64,000 nt of DNA. Origin: Haemonchus contortus (taxonomy: Eukaryota > Nematoda > Chromadorea > Rhabditida > Trichostrongylidae). Positions 1-12,800 of this stretch are shown one piece after another. Position 1 is the stretch's first letter, and every line of letters starts with the position of its first letter. The DNA lies in contig LS997562.1 in the NCBI GenBank assembly GCA_000469685.2, forward strand, positions 43,962,869-44,026,868, in the 5' to 3' direction. The notes beneath the pieces are model-generated. The model saw only the letters and a list, made by a program, of their open reading frames with translations. It had not been told where the DNA came from and did no database searches. A program made the position numbers and the translations under genes.

Positions 1-3000
1 TTGTAAGATTTCTGATGATTTCGCGATTGAATTGGAATCAACCGAGAAATTAATCGTCTGACAGTCTCGTCTTTAACCATCTATTCAGCATTCATAACAA
101 GCTGTCGTTTGAAGAGAACTAATTGAAAAGATTCGGAGGGATCGTAAAGTAGTGAAGATCCGTACGACAGCTGTTTGTGGTACAAATTAAGATGAGTTGT
201 TTGAAAAAAAAAACGAATCGCACTAAAATACTGGGTGGCAATTGTCCAGCGCTTTGAACATTGCCCGTAGTTTTTCCTTCGATCCGCTATAGTTCCAGCT
301 TCCAGGTGTTGACTTTGAGTTCCGGCTTGCAAGTGAGCAGTTTTTCTGCTCATATTTGTATGCCCTTGGAGTCGTCCCGGTAAAAGATGTCAACAGTGGC
401 CGTAACTTTGTGAGCCAACACGTAATCATAGCGCTTAGAACTGACTGAGCCAGACCTCCCTTGCGCGTGCCCCGCCCCTTTTATGGTACCTTTTGATTAC
501 TTTTGGGAATGATCAAGCGAAATCAGTTAATCGGAGTGCTCCAGCTCATTAATTCCGCTCCACATCTTTCCTTCACCCTGATCGATTTGTTTTTATTCCT
601 ACCAGTTCGTCTACCATTTGGTAGGAGAAATGGCATATTTGCACTACTTGTTCGGAATCGATTCTCATGTAACGTTTATTTGCAGTCAAGCATTTCTAGC
701 CATTGCATTGGCCTATTCTATGAATAAGCTTATAGATGAGAGATATTTCTTTGAGCTAGTCGAAGTTTTTATCCCAAATTTGATTTGTAAAGGGCTTAAT
801 CATTCGAACGGAAGAAGTTTTCAGGGTTTCCTCAAGAGAAGTTGACTTCAGTCTTAGTTTGAGTTTCTCGGCTTCTTAAGGTCTGATGATTCTTCCCGTC
901 TGTCAAAGAGGTTTCTCTCATACATTTAGTGAAAACCCATGCGTAATCGATTGCTTTTTGCAAAAGAGAACGCCGCTCGCCGATTTGCAGAGTGAAACAA
1001 CCAAGCAGCTGATTATGCAGCTTTCCGAGGAAATATTCGATTGAGATTCTGCTCAGTGATAACAGAGCTTGTTGCCCGTCAAACGAACACATTTCATAAT
1101 CCCTATAGGGAGATGAACGGGGTAATTGAGAGTGCAACGTGCTGACGGATAATCCTGCCTTCCGGGAGCCAAAAGCGTCGTCGGAGCTGAGCACTGGTTC
1201 CACGAAAACAGACTGACTTGAGATGAGTTGGAGAATTAGAGGGTTTTTTCCGGAACATCACGGTAACCATGGCTTCGGATACCCTTTGGAGATTAGCATG
1301 AGCGCAGTACAGGCTTTCGAAATTGTTTTTGTTTTTAGGAGCTGAGATGCGCCATGCTTTTTCTTCCTAGTGATTTTTTAGTATAGTGAAGTATGAATTA
1401 TCCAATCGCTATGCAGGCTATCGGTTCAGATTCAGCTCATCGAGGGTTCTTGGATGTTTGCTCTCCTCTTTTATTTCCACAAATGTTTTCTCCAAATGTT
1501 GAACCATTTCCAGCGAAAAAGGGTTGCATTTTGGTGAAAGTTAGCTTATGGGCAGGGCACTTTGGAATTAGGTAGCTTCTCATGATGACTTCCTCTTTCA
1601 GAGTAATACCAACAGGAAGTGCGTGCGCACTTACTATGTACGGCGTCAAAATGGGAACGAATGTTAGTGGAATGGAGTGGGTAACTTGCCTGTGAAACCA
1701 GAGAAAAGCTATTTTGCGCAGCCCATTACTCTAAGCCAGTATTTCTTCTCTTTTCATGTAGAAAAGACCATTCGTTGGAGATGGGAGTTTTTTCTTTGGA
1801 AAGGCAATCTTGAACACACATTTGGTACCTTCGTGAAACACCGCTAATATGGTGTTCCATTGAATTTCTGAGAATCTTCGTTCTTTGTGGATTTCACAGG
1901 AGGGTTAGGAAGGTACATCAGAGATTTCTCTGTGTGTTTAGAGAAGGTGGCCCGAAAAATTTGTAGAAGTATATAATCGAAACAGTGCCGCGAGCCGTTG
2001 TGAAAGCCCCATTAAAAGTAAAACACCATCGGAGTTTCGTCGTTGGAGAGATCGTAAATCACAAAGATTTCATTAGGTTCATGTTTGAAGCCGGCTAGAC
2101 TTTATGAGTGGCCATCTTTCACTGAAGAGGACCCATTCCGATACAACTCAGCCTTATGCAAAAAATAAATTGCAGTTAGTCGATGGCTGACAGCCCACTG
2201 GTGGCTTTGAGACCGCAGATCTTCTGTTCTATTTCCTAAGTGTTCACACTTGACCACATTTCAGCACTTATAGAGCGATTTTCCAGAAGATTGCCTTTTT
2301 ATATGGAACGAACGAACATCGTGGCTATTTTACGGGTGGATGTTCTGTGTGGGTGTGTATGTGTGTGAGGGTGAATTGGGCAAATTGCTGAGGGCAGCCG
2401 ACGTGTTGGACAGAAAGCAGACGTTGCTCGGTCGGCCATTCAGACGTTCTAGCCCCGTTCTTTTTCCGAGCAGTTCTGAAGACACTCAGCTGCTCTCTAT
2501 TCAAGCCTCTTCTCGTATGGTTACTTGCACTTTTCTGTTCTCTTTGCATGACTAGTAGCTGAAAAAACCGTCGAACCAGTTCAGACGGCGTACTCAATGC
2601 GCACTTTTCACATCGCAAAGCTTCTTCCTCCGTCGATGTGGCAATACGTCTAACGATCGCTGAAACTTTTTTCCTCCAGGCAGGTGACCTTTTCTGAGGC
2701 ATTTCGGGAGTATTCAGAACTCTGATGCGAGCTCTCCGTTGGCATGAAGCTTTCCACTGGCTAATTTCAAGGCTTTAATCAGTCGTCCCTATTCACATGC
2801 TTTTTCTTTGAAAAGAATTCTTATGCTTGAATGCATTAGACATGCTGGATGAGTTTCTGCGAACATTCGTTGGTGCCTTACCCCGTCAAAGGGAAGTGGC
2901 GCACAATAGTGTCAAGGAATCCACCCAACCATGCGTCTAGCACTGTTCCGAAATCGACATACCCAGTGTGGATTCTGTTGAAGTTTAGATAGGCAACTTC

Positions 3001-6000
3001 ACTTTATTTGCCGGAATCCCTATTGAAAAAACAGAGTATCCCGATGCTGTCATGCCTTAGGTATCCAGTGGTCGGTATACTTTGCCTGTTAGGGATATAA
3101 AAGTATTCTAGGAGAGACTGTTCATTCTTTACTTTTCGAGCGGAGCGTTGAGGTTCAAGCTGTTCTCTTGTTTGATTGTAAGTTATGCTCGCTCCAATTA
3201 GGTTAATCTCTCTGTTTTCTCTCCCATTTTACTTCATCCTTTTTTTTATTCTATAATTATTCATTGATTTTACATTTCTTTCTCTCCTCTCTCTGAGATA
3301 GTAGAGACCTCAAGAGGGCAAGAGAGGACCCCTACATGTTGTGCGAGCATCAGTACGTTGACTATCCTCATCAATTAATCACTCATTAATATTAATAATA
3401 TTAATTAATTGAGCAATAGACTGAACAATAGATAAACCATGAGAACAGGCTCCTGACCCACCATTTTTTAGTATGAGGACCGACGAAGAAAACGTTCTGG
3501 GCCTTGCTAAGTAGTAGAATCCTTGATGTTGCTTCCTTAGAATGTTCTCACCGGCATTATCAATTGTAACAATTTTTCGTTGGTATTCCTCTGCGGTAAA
3601 CAATTTCAAAACCTGTTTGGGATTCGAAGAGGTGGAGAGGGGGTCTTCAGTGAATCTGGGATGTTTCTGCTGATAAGGGATACGAAAAATCCTGACGGGA
3701 TGAGAATAAAATGATCGATAAGTTCTGTAGTAGACAATATGGGTAATACTGCCTGCTGTGACTTCCAAAGCAAGCATATTCAATGGCTCTGTTTCTTTAA
3801 ATTCAAGTTAAGTGCAGTAGCTCAGATTATTCACCTACATATTCAACTTCTTCTTCATTTATTGTGCACTTGATTTACGCTCAGTGAAAAGGACAGGAAA
3901 TACGCCAGCTAGCAGCGGAGTTTTTCGAAAGAATTAGACCATGTATCAAGTTATGAACTGATGCTCGTTACTGCTTTGCTGTAAAATGCTGGGATATTGT
4001 CTTTGTCAATCATTCCTGCAATTTTGCATAGAAAAAAGTTCACGGCTTATTCGCGATAAGACAAAGTAGTTTACCCTTTCTTAATCCTTTTGTAATTTTG
4101 ATCCTTTGATTTTCTGTTGGACGGTCTGCTTCCGCCTTATCACTTTATATTTTCTTGGGCATTTTTTAAGGGTTTTGCTTTACCGGATGAATTTGGTACT
4201 GTAATCGACATTCAGTTTGAAAGCGAGCTAGTAGAGCAATTTGTCATTGTTTTTTCGCAGATACCTTGGTTATTGCCATTTATGGCTCGGAATACGTTTT
4301 ACGAGCAGAAAATGGTCGGCTATCGACTATAGTCATTAAACCTCAGACCGACTTATTCATTCTTCCCTATCCTTCGCTACTTTTCATCAGTACACCTTGA
4401 GTGGAGCTGATAGGAGGCCCAAGAGCTTCATAAGGTTACATACTTACAACTACTTGATTACATACTTGTTAGCCAAAAGATTTGAAACTCTTTTCTTATT
4501 TTGAGTGAATTTACAGCTTATCATTGCATTGAAGATCCTACGCTCTGCTAGACGCTTAGTAGGAGTTGTGATGCGGACAGAATGACTAATTCAAATATTT
4601 TCTTAGAGATGTCAACTGGAACTACTTTAAAGGCACAGTTCAGGCTAATTTAGGGGTATCCGGTATTTTAGAGATAGTGATAGGTAAGGACTACACTAGG
4701 ACAATGGAAAAGCATAAACGCTGAAAACAGCGAAAAAAAAGAAAAACAAACGGCCGAAAAAAAGAGGAAAAAGTGGTTGGACGAGTTTCATAATGGGAAA
4801 ACGGTGGTTAAATGAATTTTCGCGGAAGTACACGAATGCGACGCCATGTGTGCAATAGCAGACAGCACACCTAAACAGCTGATTTAGACTACAGTCTTGA
4901 ACCTGGCAATTTGCCAATCAGCGATTTTTCACCAACTTCGCTCCAATGCGAAAGTGGTGAAGGGAAATTCGAACCCGTAGTCAGCCTAGCGAGGGGCGGA
5001 GGCCTGACGTCCCCCAATGTTCCTGCCCTTATTGCCCCTATCCAGACCGTTTTCCGACCTAATTCCTGCACGAATGGTATCAGAGGGGGCATCGAATTCA
5101 AACTATGTGCAAATCTCCGAAACCATTTTCTCGTGAACTGTGCCTTTAAGGGGTCTTGCCACTCAACTCTTTCTGGTTAAGATATCTATTAGTTTTTGTT
5201 CGGCGTATTTCTGAATACCGGTAGAATTGATAGTTTCGGACAAACCCTAACAGTTACGATAGAGAAAAGCTTCAGGGAAGATAATGAATGATTTTTGTCA
5301 AAGCGGTTTGCTTCATTTCGTGGCAGTTCCTCAAGGTAATGTTCCTATTCTTCATAACTCTTCGTAGCTTTAGGTCTATGCAAGTTCTCAAGTCGGTGCC
5401 ATTAATTTCTTGTAAAAGTGATTGTTTTGCGGAATGAAGTTGTAAAGCAAACGTTCCTTCAAAAAACCAACGGCTGCATGGGAAGCATTGCTGCGCCATA
5501 CGTCTTTTTCGTATCCCTAATGGCCCTAGGTTCTACGAGTTAGTAAAGAACTTTGTTAGATCTCTTACAACTGAAATATAAGGGATACCAAAACCAGTTG
5601 CTCAGATCTCCAGTCCACCCAGTGGTGTAGTTCTAGTGCTGTTTCTAATCTCTGTGCTCCACCGTAAGCTTGTCATCATTTCGCCATGGCTCATATGCCG
5701 TCTACTGCGCGAAATCCATGGTCATCTATGATGTTTCCCAGAAAGCGACAGCGTAGGCGATCGGCGTCGTAGTCGTCCCGAAATGGTCATTTGTAATAAT
5801 AGGGGCCCTAGAGGAGGCAAGAAAGCGATTGCAATCTGTCTCAGTCACTCTCGTTGTCCTACGATCTCTCGCATTTACTCGCCCATTTCCAATGATCCCA
5901 GTTCATCTTCCTCAAAGATCTTGCGACGATTCCTCATTGTCGACTCGTTCTGCAGTTTTGACATCCGCCACATGTCAGGTCTTCGCATGAGTGCTGTTTG

Positions 6001-6330
6001 AGTAGTCCATGAACCGGTTCTCATTACACTTCCTTACAATCTATTACCACTATTATTCAAAGTAATGTGGAATAGTAATGATGCATCGCTCTGTTTCAAT
6101 TCTAATAGCTTTTGCAAAGGTGGCGTGATAAGGGAGGAATGTTAATATAAGGATTCGGAATCTGGTCATGCTCTTCGAAGTGATGGGTCTTCTTGTGCTT
6201 CTCGTTAATATTTTGTAACATTGTTAAATAGAATCACCTTTTGAACTATCGGTTGAATCCCTCTTCCCTTTTTGTTCTTTTTCCTTCATTTATATCTGCG
6301 CATTTCCTTACCTTTTGCTGATTGTAGACT
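1..6330. other. No supportable gene
   Basis: The ORFs here are short and lack splice support. The best compositional candidates are on the - strand at 1203-832 (123 codons) and 2702-2325 (125 codons, ending in a TG microsatellite near 2348-2370); neither has a recognisable motif. An AT palindrome (ATTAATATTAATAATATTAAT) lies at 3386-3406 and a CT-rich run at 3280-3297. The block 4911-5170 is relatively GC-rich and shares a 15-bp motif with two other places in the window. Confidence 0.5.
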
Positions 6331-6495
6331 AGACGGAGATGGTGCAGTGGCAAGCGATGCAAGACCACCCATGCATGGTTCGGGTTCGAATCCTGGATCG
6401 ATATCCTTCTAGGCCAACCAAATATTTCATTCCTCTGTGTTGATTAATTGGTTCCAGAAAGATCCAGTGTATATAATCACTGTCTTTTGAAGATA
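6331..6495 (+). mobile_element. Diverged 5' part of a SINE copy
   Basis: GATGGTGCAGTGGCAAGCGATGC (A-box part TGCAGTGGCAAGC) is followed by a good B box in GGGTTCGAATCCTGG and then TAGGCCAACCAAATATTTC. The order matches the reference head; the body after about 6495 is not recognisable. Confidence 0.65.
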
Positions 6496-7479
6496 AATAT
6501 ATGAATCCATTCATTAATTACTAATCAACCCCTTCAACAGAAATCTGTTAATGATGTTCGACGTTTTTAGAATGCGCCGTGCTTTCGAATTCTTTTGAGA
6601 TGATAGCAAAAAAGCGTATTTGGTTGCATTTGATCGCATTTTGGTCTTCAGAGCCACCTGAGTAAGTCTGGTGGTGTACACCACGGCTTATGTGCAGCCG
6701 GGCCAACCCTCCTGAAGAGCGAAAAAAAAAATGGTTGATCAAGCCAAATCCTTAATATGACCTTTGTTTGGTGTTCTGATTACATGCTGGGATTTTTGAG
6801 GAGTATGTCAGTCAATCTCAATCTGACGTTAGAACTGTTTTGACGACGCTGAGCAGAGTTGAATGCGTGGCGCTTTCTGTGGCTCACCTTCAGGATTCCT
6901 TTTATCTCTATGGCGATCGATGTGATCAATGATTGTACTAGCATTGAGACAGCAGTGCTTTCTAAAGTTTTTGGCTCGTCTGCTTAGGCGTGCATGTTAT
7001 TTGTGCGAGTGCTATCAACCTTACACACATATCCCATGACTTGTGACGACATTTTGGAGCTCGTCTGTTTGGAACAGGAATGGCTTGAAAAAAATGAACA
7101 AAGCAGATGTTCAATGACAACCTCTGTTGTTTTCACATACTCTATGGAGTCGTTTCGGGCTAGTGAATACATTTCTTGCTCCAAAAGCACTCAAGGGGAC
7201 GTCATACTCCTGTTCATTCTTACTTTCGTGGGACGGCTCTACGGGGCTTCACTACACTACAGCTTACGAAAACCAGCCTTTGTTTATTGCTAAGCTTATC
7301 GGATTCTAAGATCTAATGAAATCAACTATGATGGTGAGCGTGCTATACGCTTTTGGATAATAGTTTACTAATCCGTGTCTGGATTTTTGAACAATTTTCT
7401 GGAAGGAAGCAGTTGTTATCGTTCCCCCGGGGTACGATTTAACTGAGAGAAGTTATGGTTGAGAGTCAGCGGTACGGGT

Positions 7480-7800
7480 TTAATGGTAGTTTGGACTGGT
7501 AAATTGCTGCATTTTTCTTATCCTTTTTTCGTTATCTTCTTTCGGGTGTGGTGCAGTAGGAACGAACTTGTCGCGTCGCGGAGAAATTGACGCCGCGTGC
7601 GAAGGAATGTAGCAAGATGCAGCAGCAAGTAAGAAATACAGGAACAAGAGAAGTAATGGTAGAATCATGCCAAAAGTAATAATCGCATGGCGATTGAGCT
7701 GTATGAAGAACGCTAGACTGAAATACCGATGCAGGTGGTCCGCGACAGCCGCGTGCGGTGGATCGATTACACAGAGCCGTTCCTGCTGCCCGTCTCCCAT
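7480..7800 (-). CDS. Doubtful small ORF with signal-peptide-like segment
   Basis: The frame is 106 codons from ATG at 7800. An internal Met starts a strong hydrophobic run (MILPLLLLFLYFLLAAASC) followed by a polar tail of about 43 residues with dibasic sites. That pattern fits a short secreted peptide. No splice support or homology could be judged, and ORFs of this length occur by chance here. Confidence 0.15.
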   Translation of the reverse strand: MGDGQQERLCVIDPPHAAVADHLHRYFSLAFFIQLNRHAIITFGMILPLLLLFLYFLLAAASCYIPSHAASISPRRDKFVPTAPHPKEDNEKRIRKMQQFTSPNYH

Positions 7801-9388
7801 CTTCTTTTTACTTTAAGGACCATGTATTCAAGTCTTCCTTGCTCGTGCATGGGTGTTGGGGCTGAACCAATAAGTCATAATTTGCTTGGTGGTCATAGAG
7901 CTTGCTGAGTTTTTAATGTGAGCGACAATGGTGGAATAATTTATTACAATTGCTTAATATTGATATTAGCCAGTCAAGCAGGGCGAAAAGGGCATTCAAC
8001 AACCATTAAACTCGTTTTGGCTAGGGTTTCCGAGAGGGTCGTATGACGATGTATTTTGACTCATTCAACAAACACAGCAGAATTTCGAGGAAACAGTTCA
8101 CAAGGAGGAATCGTATTCGATTTATTCCCTGTATAGTCGCCGCTTCGATAATGTAATACTCTCAGCTTTTTCATGGATTTTTACCATTGAGTTTCTATCG
8201 TTAGAGAATGTTGAATATCTTCATAGTAGCACGAGTAAGTGCGGTTCCAAAAACACAAACTTATCCGGAATCGATTTTGGTACAGACTGAGCCTTTTCTT
8301 GCTTTTTGTTCTATCCCAGCTGTAGCAATGTTTCCGTTGTGGGGGATCCTGTGCAGATGAGAGGCTCATATCCTTTCATGTTTACCTTATTTGCGATTGG
8401 TTCGTATTTCAGGGGTACTGGGGTCGCACTGGACGACGATTTAGGTAAATTTAGGTAGACCGAGACATTTTTAGCAACTGTGATGGTTGGGGAATCTCCA
8501 GAAGATTCGAAGTGTTCTTTTCACATTTCGGACTGCTGCCCCACAGTTTTTATTTTCATAGTTTTTGGTACTATACAGTGAGGGAAGAAAAGCTCTTAGA
8601 GTCAACCAGATCTGTAGCGGGGCGCTTCTACCTTTCGCTTATATTCAGGTTCGTAACAAGGTATGAGTTGCGGGACGGAACAATTTAGAAGTCTGGGATT
8701 TGTCTCTTCAGAAAGTTTTACTATCATTCATGATGACCTCCAAGCAATAATGGGCTCGGCATTTCTGTGGGCGGATCTGAAGTGTAGAGGGAAGGAAAGG
8801 TGATCGATTTGGCATTGCGTCAAAAGTTTTTTATAGAGCATATAATCCGGAAGCAGTTCCAGCCTGCAGTATTGAAGATGAAGTCTGAAGAGAAAGCGTC
8901 TACCATAAAAGGAATAACTTTCCTACAATGGAAGGCAGCTTGTGTTTTGAAGTTGTAAAAGTGTTCAGGAAAGTTTCTTTCGATTAACCTCCCGAGTGTA
9001 CAGTTGTAACCAGGTATTCCTGACCATCGCAAGCTAACTCATAATTATGTTACCCCTCATCGTGTAACTGTGTAAAGCCACTGAGTAGTTCTTCCTCAGC
9101 AATAGAATTTTTGAAAACCTCTCAGACAAGAAAGAGGCTGATTGGTCGTGGTCTGCATTTGTGTGATGTTAGTCTTGAGTGCAAAACCATTCGGTCGATC
9201 ACTACTTTCTTTGTCAGCTTCATTTGAATAGAAAACTTTGCGTTCAAGGACAGGCTCAGTTGAAACTTTCTGAAAAGTGGGATCGTTGAGATGTATGTAC
9301 ATATATACAGTCCATTTGATTTCATAAAAGAAAACTCGCTAAATTCGGCTCTGGTCTGTTTACCCAGCAGCCGCAGAGCAAGCGTTAC

Positions 9389-9470
9389 CTGAAGAAGTTC
9401 ATGGTTCGCATCCATTACGGCGTACTTGTGGCGATGGGAAAAAACTACCCGGCCAGGCTCTTCGCAGCTA
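9389..9470 (-). CDS. Possible orphan exon
   Basis: An 82-nt segment between an acceptor (ttgcactgcag) and a donor (CAG|gtaacg) reads SCEEPGRVVFSHRHKYAVMD and on to HELLQ in one frame. No partner exons were identified and the family is not recognised. It may be a lone exon of an unseen gene or a fragment. Confidence 0.22.
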
Positions 9471-9555
9471 CTGCAGTGCAATTTTCTTTGTGCTAAGCGG
9501 CCGTTCACATGATTCTAGTACTACTATACTATCTATATTTCTACTGCCTCCTATT

Positions 9556-9851
9556 AAGGGTGGAGGTGGTGTAGTGGCAAGTGGCGCACTATCTCATATG
9601 CACGGTAGGGGTTCGAATCCCGGATTGATGCCCGCCTAAGCCAACAGAGCCTTCCATCCCTCCTGGGTCGGTGAATTGGTACCAGACTCGTCTGGGAGAA
9701 TAAAAGCACTGACTTGTACATCGACTGGCCACCGCAAGTCATTGAATAAGCTACATACGCACTCATTACGCCACTACGATTCTGAATGGAAGTCGAGTGC
9801 GGGGGCGCATCCCTCAGACGGGATTGATTGACGCCAAAACCTTTTATCCTA
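9556..9851 (+). mobile_element. tRNA-derived SINE, copy with target-site duplication
   Basis: The head carries a Pol III A box (TAGTGGCAAGTGG, 9572-9584) and B box (GGTTCGAATCC, 9610-9620). A non-tRNA body follows and ends in CGCCAAAACCTTTTATCCTA. A perfect 14-bp direct repeat, TACTGCCTCCTATT, flanks it at 9542-9555 and 9852-9865. This is the reference copy for the family in this window. Confidence 0.9.
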
Positions 9852-9865
9852 TACTGCCTCCTATT

Positions 9866-12800
9866 TAATAAGGTCGATCTGTTACAGGCGCAGTAGGACG
9901 CCTTTCTTGAATATAATAGATGAATGAACCATATCTTATCGTTGCCATTCCTACGCTTCAATGTTCTGTTCTGAATGCTATGAGCAATGTTCTTCTGCTT
10001 TTTTTTCAATGGAAATTAATCAAGTGAGGGGTTCGAGTGGGTTGCTAATGTTTATGGACTTGTCTATGGATATGGCGCGGTTAAAGGTAATTTCATGTAA
10101 AATGTATTCGTGAACATGGCCTCGTACAGCTTCCTCATGTTTCGCATATCGCTACAGCCGCATTGCAATCGCTCGCATGCATGCAGCGAATTTAGTAGGT
10201 CCCAATCGGGAGCAGTACTAAATGTTCGTATGAGGCTAGTGCGGCATGTAAAACATGAACCGATAGTGCTCCTCTTTTTATTTGAACCTGCTTGACTGGT
10301 GATTTACCTACTCTTTTTTCTATACAATGTTTCTGATTTCTCTATCTGGTTGTTTTATTATTTTTATTTCTATTATTTTGGCAGAGCTCAAAATTTGCAA
10401 CGGAGGCTTTGACAGTCCCTCTTTCTTCTGAATGTCTGAGCACCCTTATGCGGGTCACAATGCTGTGGCTAAATGCCGCTTGCGTAACCGATTTGTAAAC
10501 GTCCCGTTTGAGGGGTCTAATTAATGGCGGTACGCGGCGCTCTTTGTTTAGCGTGTAACGCCATTGCGCGACGAACGGGCACACGTAATTGACCCAAAGT
10601 GGGCGCCTCCGAGTCGCCAGGGGCAACCAGAACTACTTTCACTCGTCCGCAGCTAGTGATAGGCTTATGAGCAAACTTTCATGGAGCCCTTAGGCATCTA
10701 GTCTCATCGATTACATGGATTTGTCTGGTCGGAAGCCTCTCGAGTTTTTCGACTTTTCCTCTTTGACTTATCCGTTTCTTTTCTTTGTTTTCTCTCGATG
10801 ATTTATTAACACATTCTAAATTGTCACTTCCTTGAAAAGACAAAATATTTTGGCCTTTCTTTTCGGTTTCCGCTGTCTGGTATTGTAGTGGAAAAATTTT
10901 TAGAATTAAAAAGTTTGAAAACTCTGCTATTTGTCTTAAAATCTTCTTGTTGCATCGTCTTTACTACATCTAAGAGAATCATATTAAATTCTAATTGGAA
11001 CATCTTGGATATACCGGTTTTCTATCAATTTCTTTTCGTATCCTTGAGCAGCAATTGTAATCCTCAACCGGTTCCTTTGAGCGTCTTCTTCGTAGTATTC
11101 GATCTCAGATCTTCCAGCGCAATCTTCGTAGGGGCCCATTCTAACAAGGGGTACCAAAAAAGCTAACCTGAAGAGTAGTATTATTGAATACCTTTTCTGT
11201 CTCAAGGGAAGGGTAATCTGTTTTGGTTGAGCGATCTGCAAAGCAATGAATTTCTATGAGACAAATCAGCAAAACGTGTCATCGATTTCCTGAACGGTGT
11301 TTGGAAGGAAGTTTCTTGGGATGCGCCACGAATTTCGCTTCTTTAGGAAGTTGTGTAAGCATTTCAGCTCAATACACACTTTATCAAGTTCCACCCACTT
11401 GCATGTTTTAGGAAGTGCACCTAAAACAAAACTCTTCGAGACTTCCCTAGTAAGTACCCCAGCTAGGACATTTTAGTTAATAAAATTTAGTTAATGGCCC
11501 CTCTATTTTGGATGTGATAGAAGTAGACAGCAAAAGACGAGCAACATACAATTCTTTGTCAGATGTGATCACGCAAAAAACGCTCCCAAAACCAGAATTG
11601 GCCGAACCATCCTAAAACACATGTTTTGATAACTGTCAACAAAAACAGGCGTGGGTTGAATAATAGGTAGCGGTGATCACTTTTTGCGGCCATATGACGT
11701 GCTCTGGTTACTGTACCATTACTTTGACTCGGTACATGAACTTTTCAAAGGGTTACTGACTAAAGCTATGGATAAAGCGTTACCCGGACCCGTCAAAAAT
11801 CTTTCTAGACACGAATGAAAATTGGATATTTGAGAGGAAGCAAGGTCATATCTCATTTTCCTTTGAATTCCATGAGTTTTATGAGAAGTCTAGGGCTCGA
11901 CGTATCGTGAAGTGCACAATGCATACTTTTAGCTATTTTTTGTCCGTAAAAAATCCAAGTAGTAGATCTTTGGATAGCGAAACTTTTTTAGCTTGTAGCA
12001 CTACCATCTCACGCATCTACTCCCCTTTTTGTAAGCTGATAACTTTTGAAATTTTTTCTCGAAAAATCAATGGCGATGATTTTCGAGACCTAGCCCAGAA
12101 ACTGTCAGGGAATCCAAATCTTTTTTTTCTGTTCGTGAAACCTGTTCCATATTCACATGAGTTTTACTGTTAAATAAGAAGTTTCCAAGAAGTACTTCAT
12201 TTCTTCGGACTGGAAACTTCTCGTTCACCAATTTCTGAGTAGCAATCGATTCCTTCTTAAGCTATGACTTTTACCTTTGCATTAGTATGCAAGGATAGAG
12301 TTCAGGAATAGGTTCATTTGAGCGAAAAATTGCTATCCATTACTAAGCTATTATTCAACATCGTAAGTGTCATTGTTATGTACTAGTAATCGATCGGGGC
12401 TGTGGTCGCAATGGTGGTTCGCTATTTATGGGACGGACGACGATGTTTATGCGGCAGCGGAGGAGGAAAGGGGAGGGTGGCAAAGGCGCTCTCTAGTGGT
12501 CTCATTTCGTGGAAGCATTGTCCATTCATCGAGCCCATTCCATAAATATTCAGGAGATTTTCTAACCACGTTTGTTTAACATATCTATAACCTCTTTTGT
12601 GTTTATTTGAGATTTTTTTTTGTTTTTCATTGAGTATTTCTCATTTACACTAGTAACAAATGTCAGAGAAAATCGTTTTTTCTGCTGCTTTTTTGTTGTT
12701 CCCAGGAATTTTCCTGTGAAATGAATTAGTTTTCGCTCTGTTTCGACTTTTTGCTTTCGATTTTTAATGCTTTCCTCCTTATTGACAGTTTTTTCTATCT

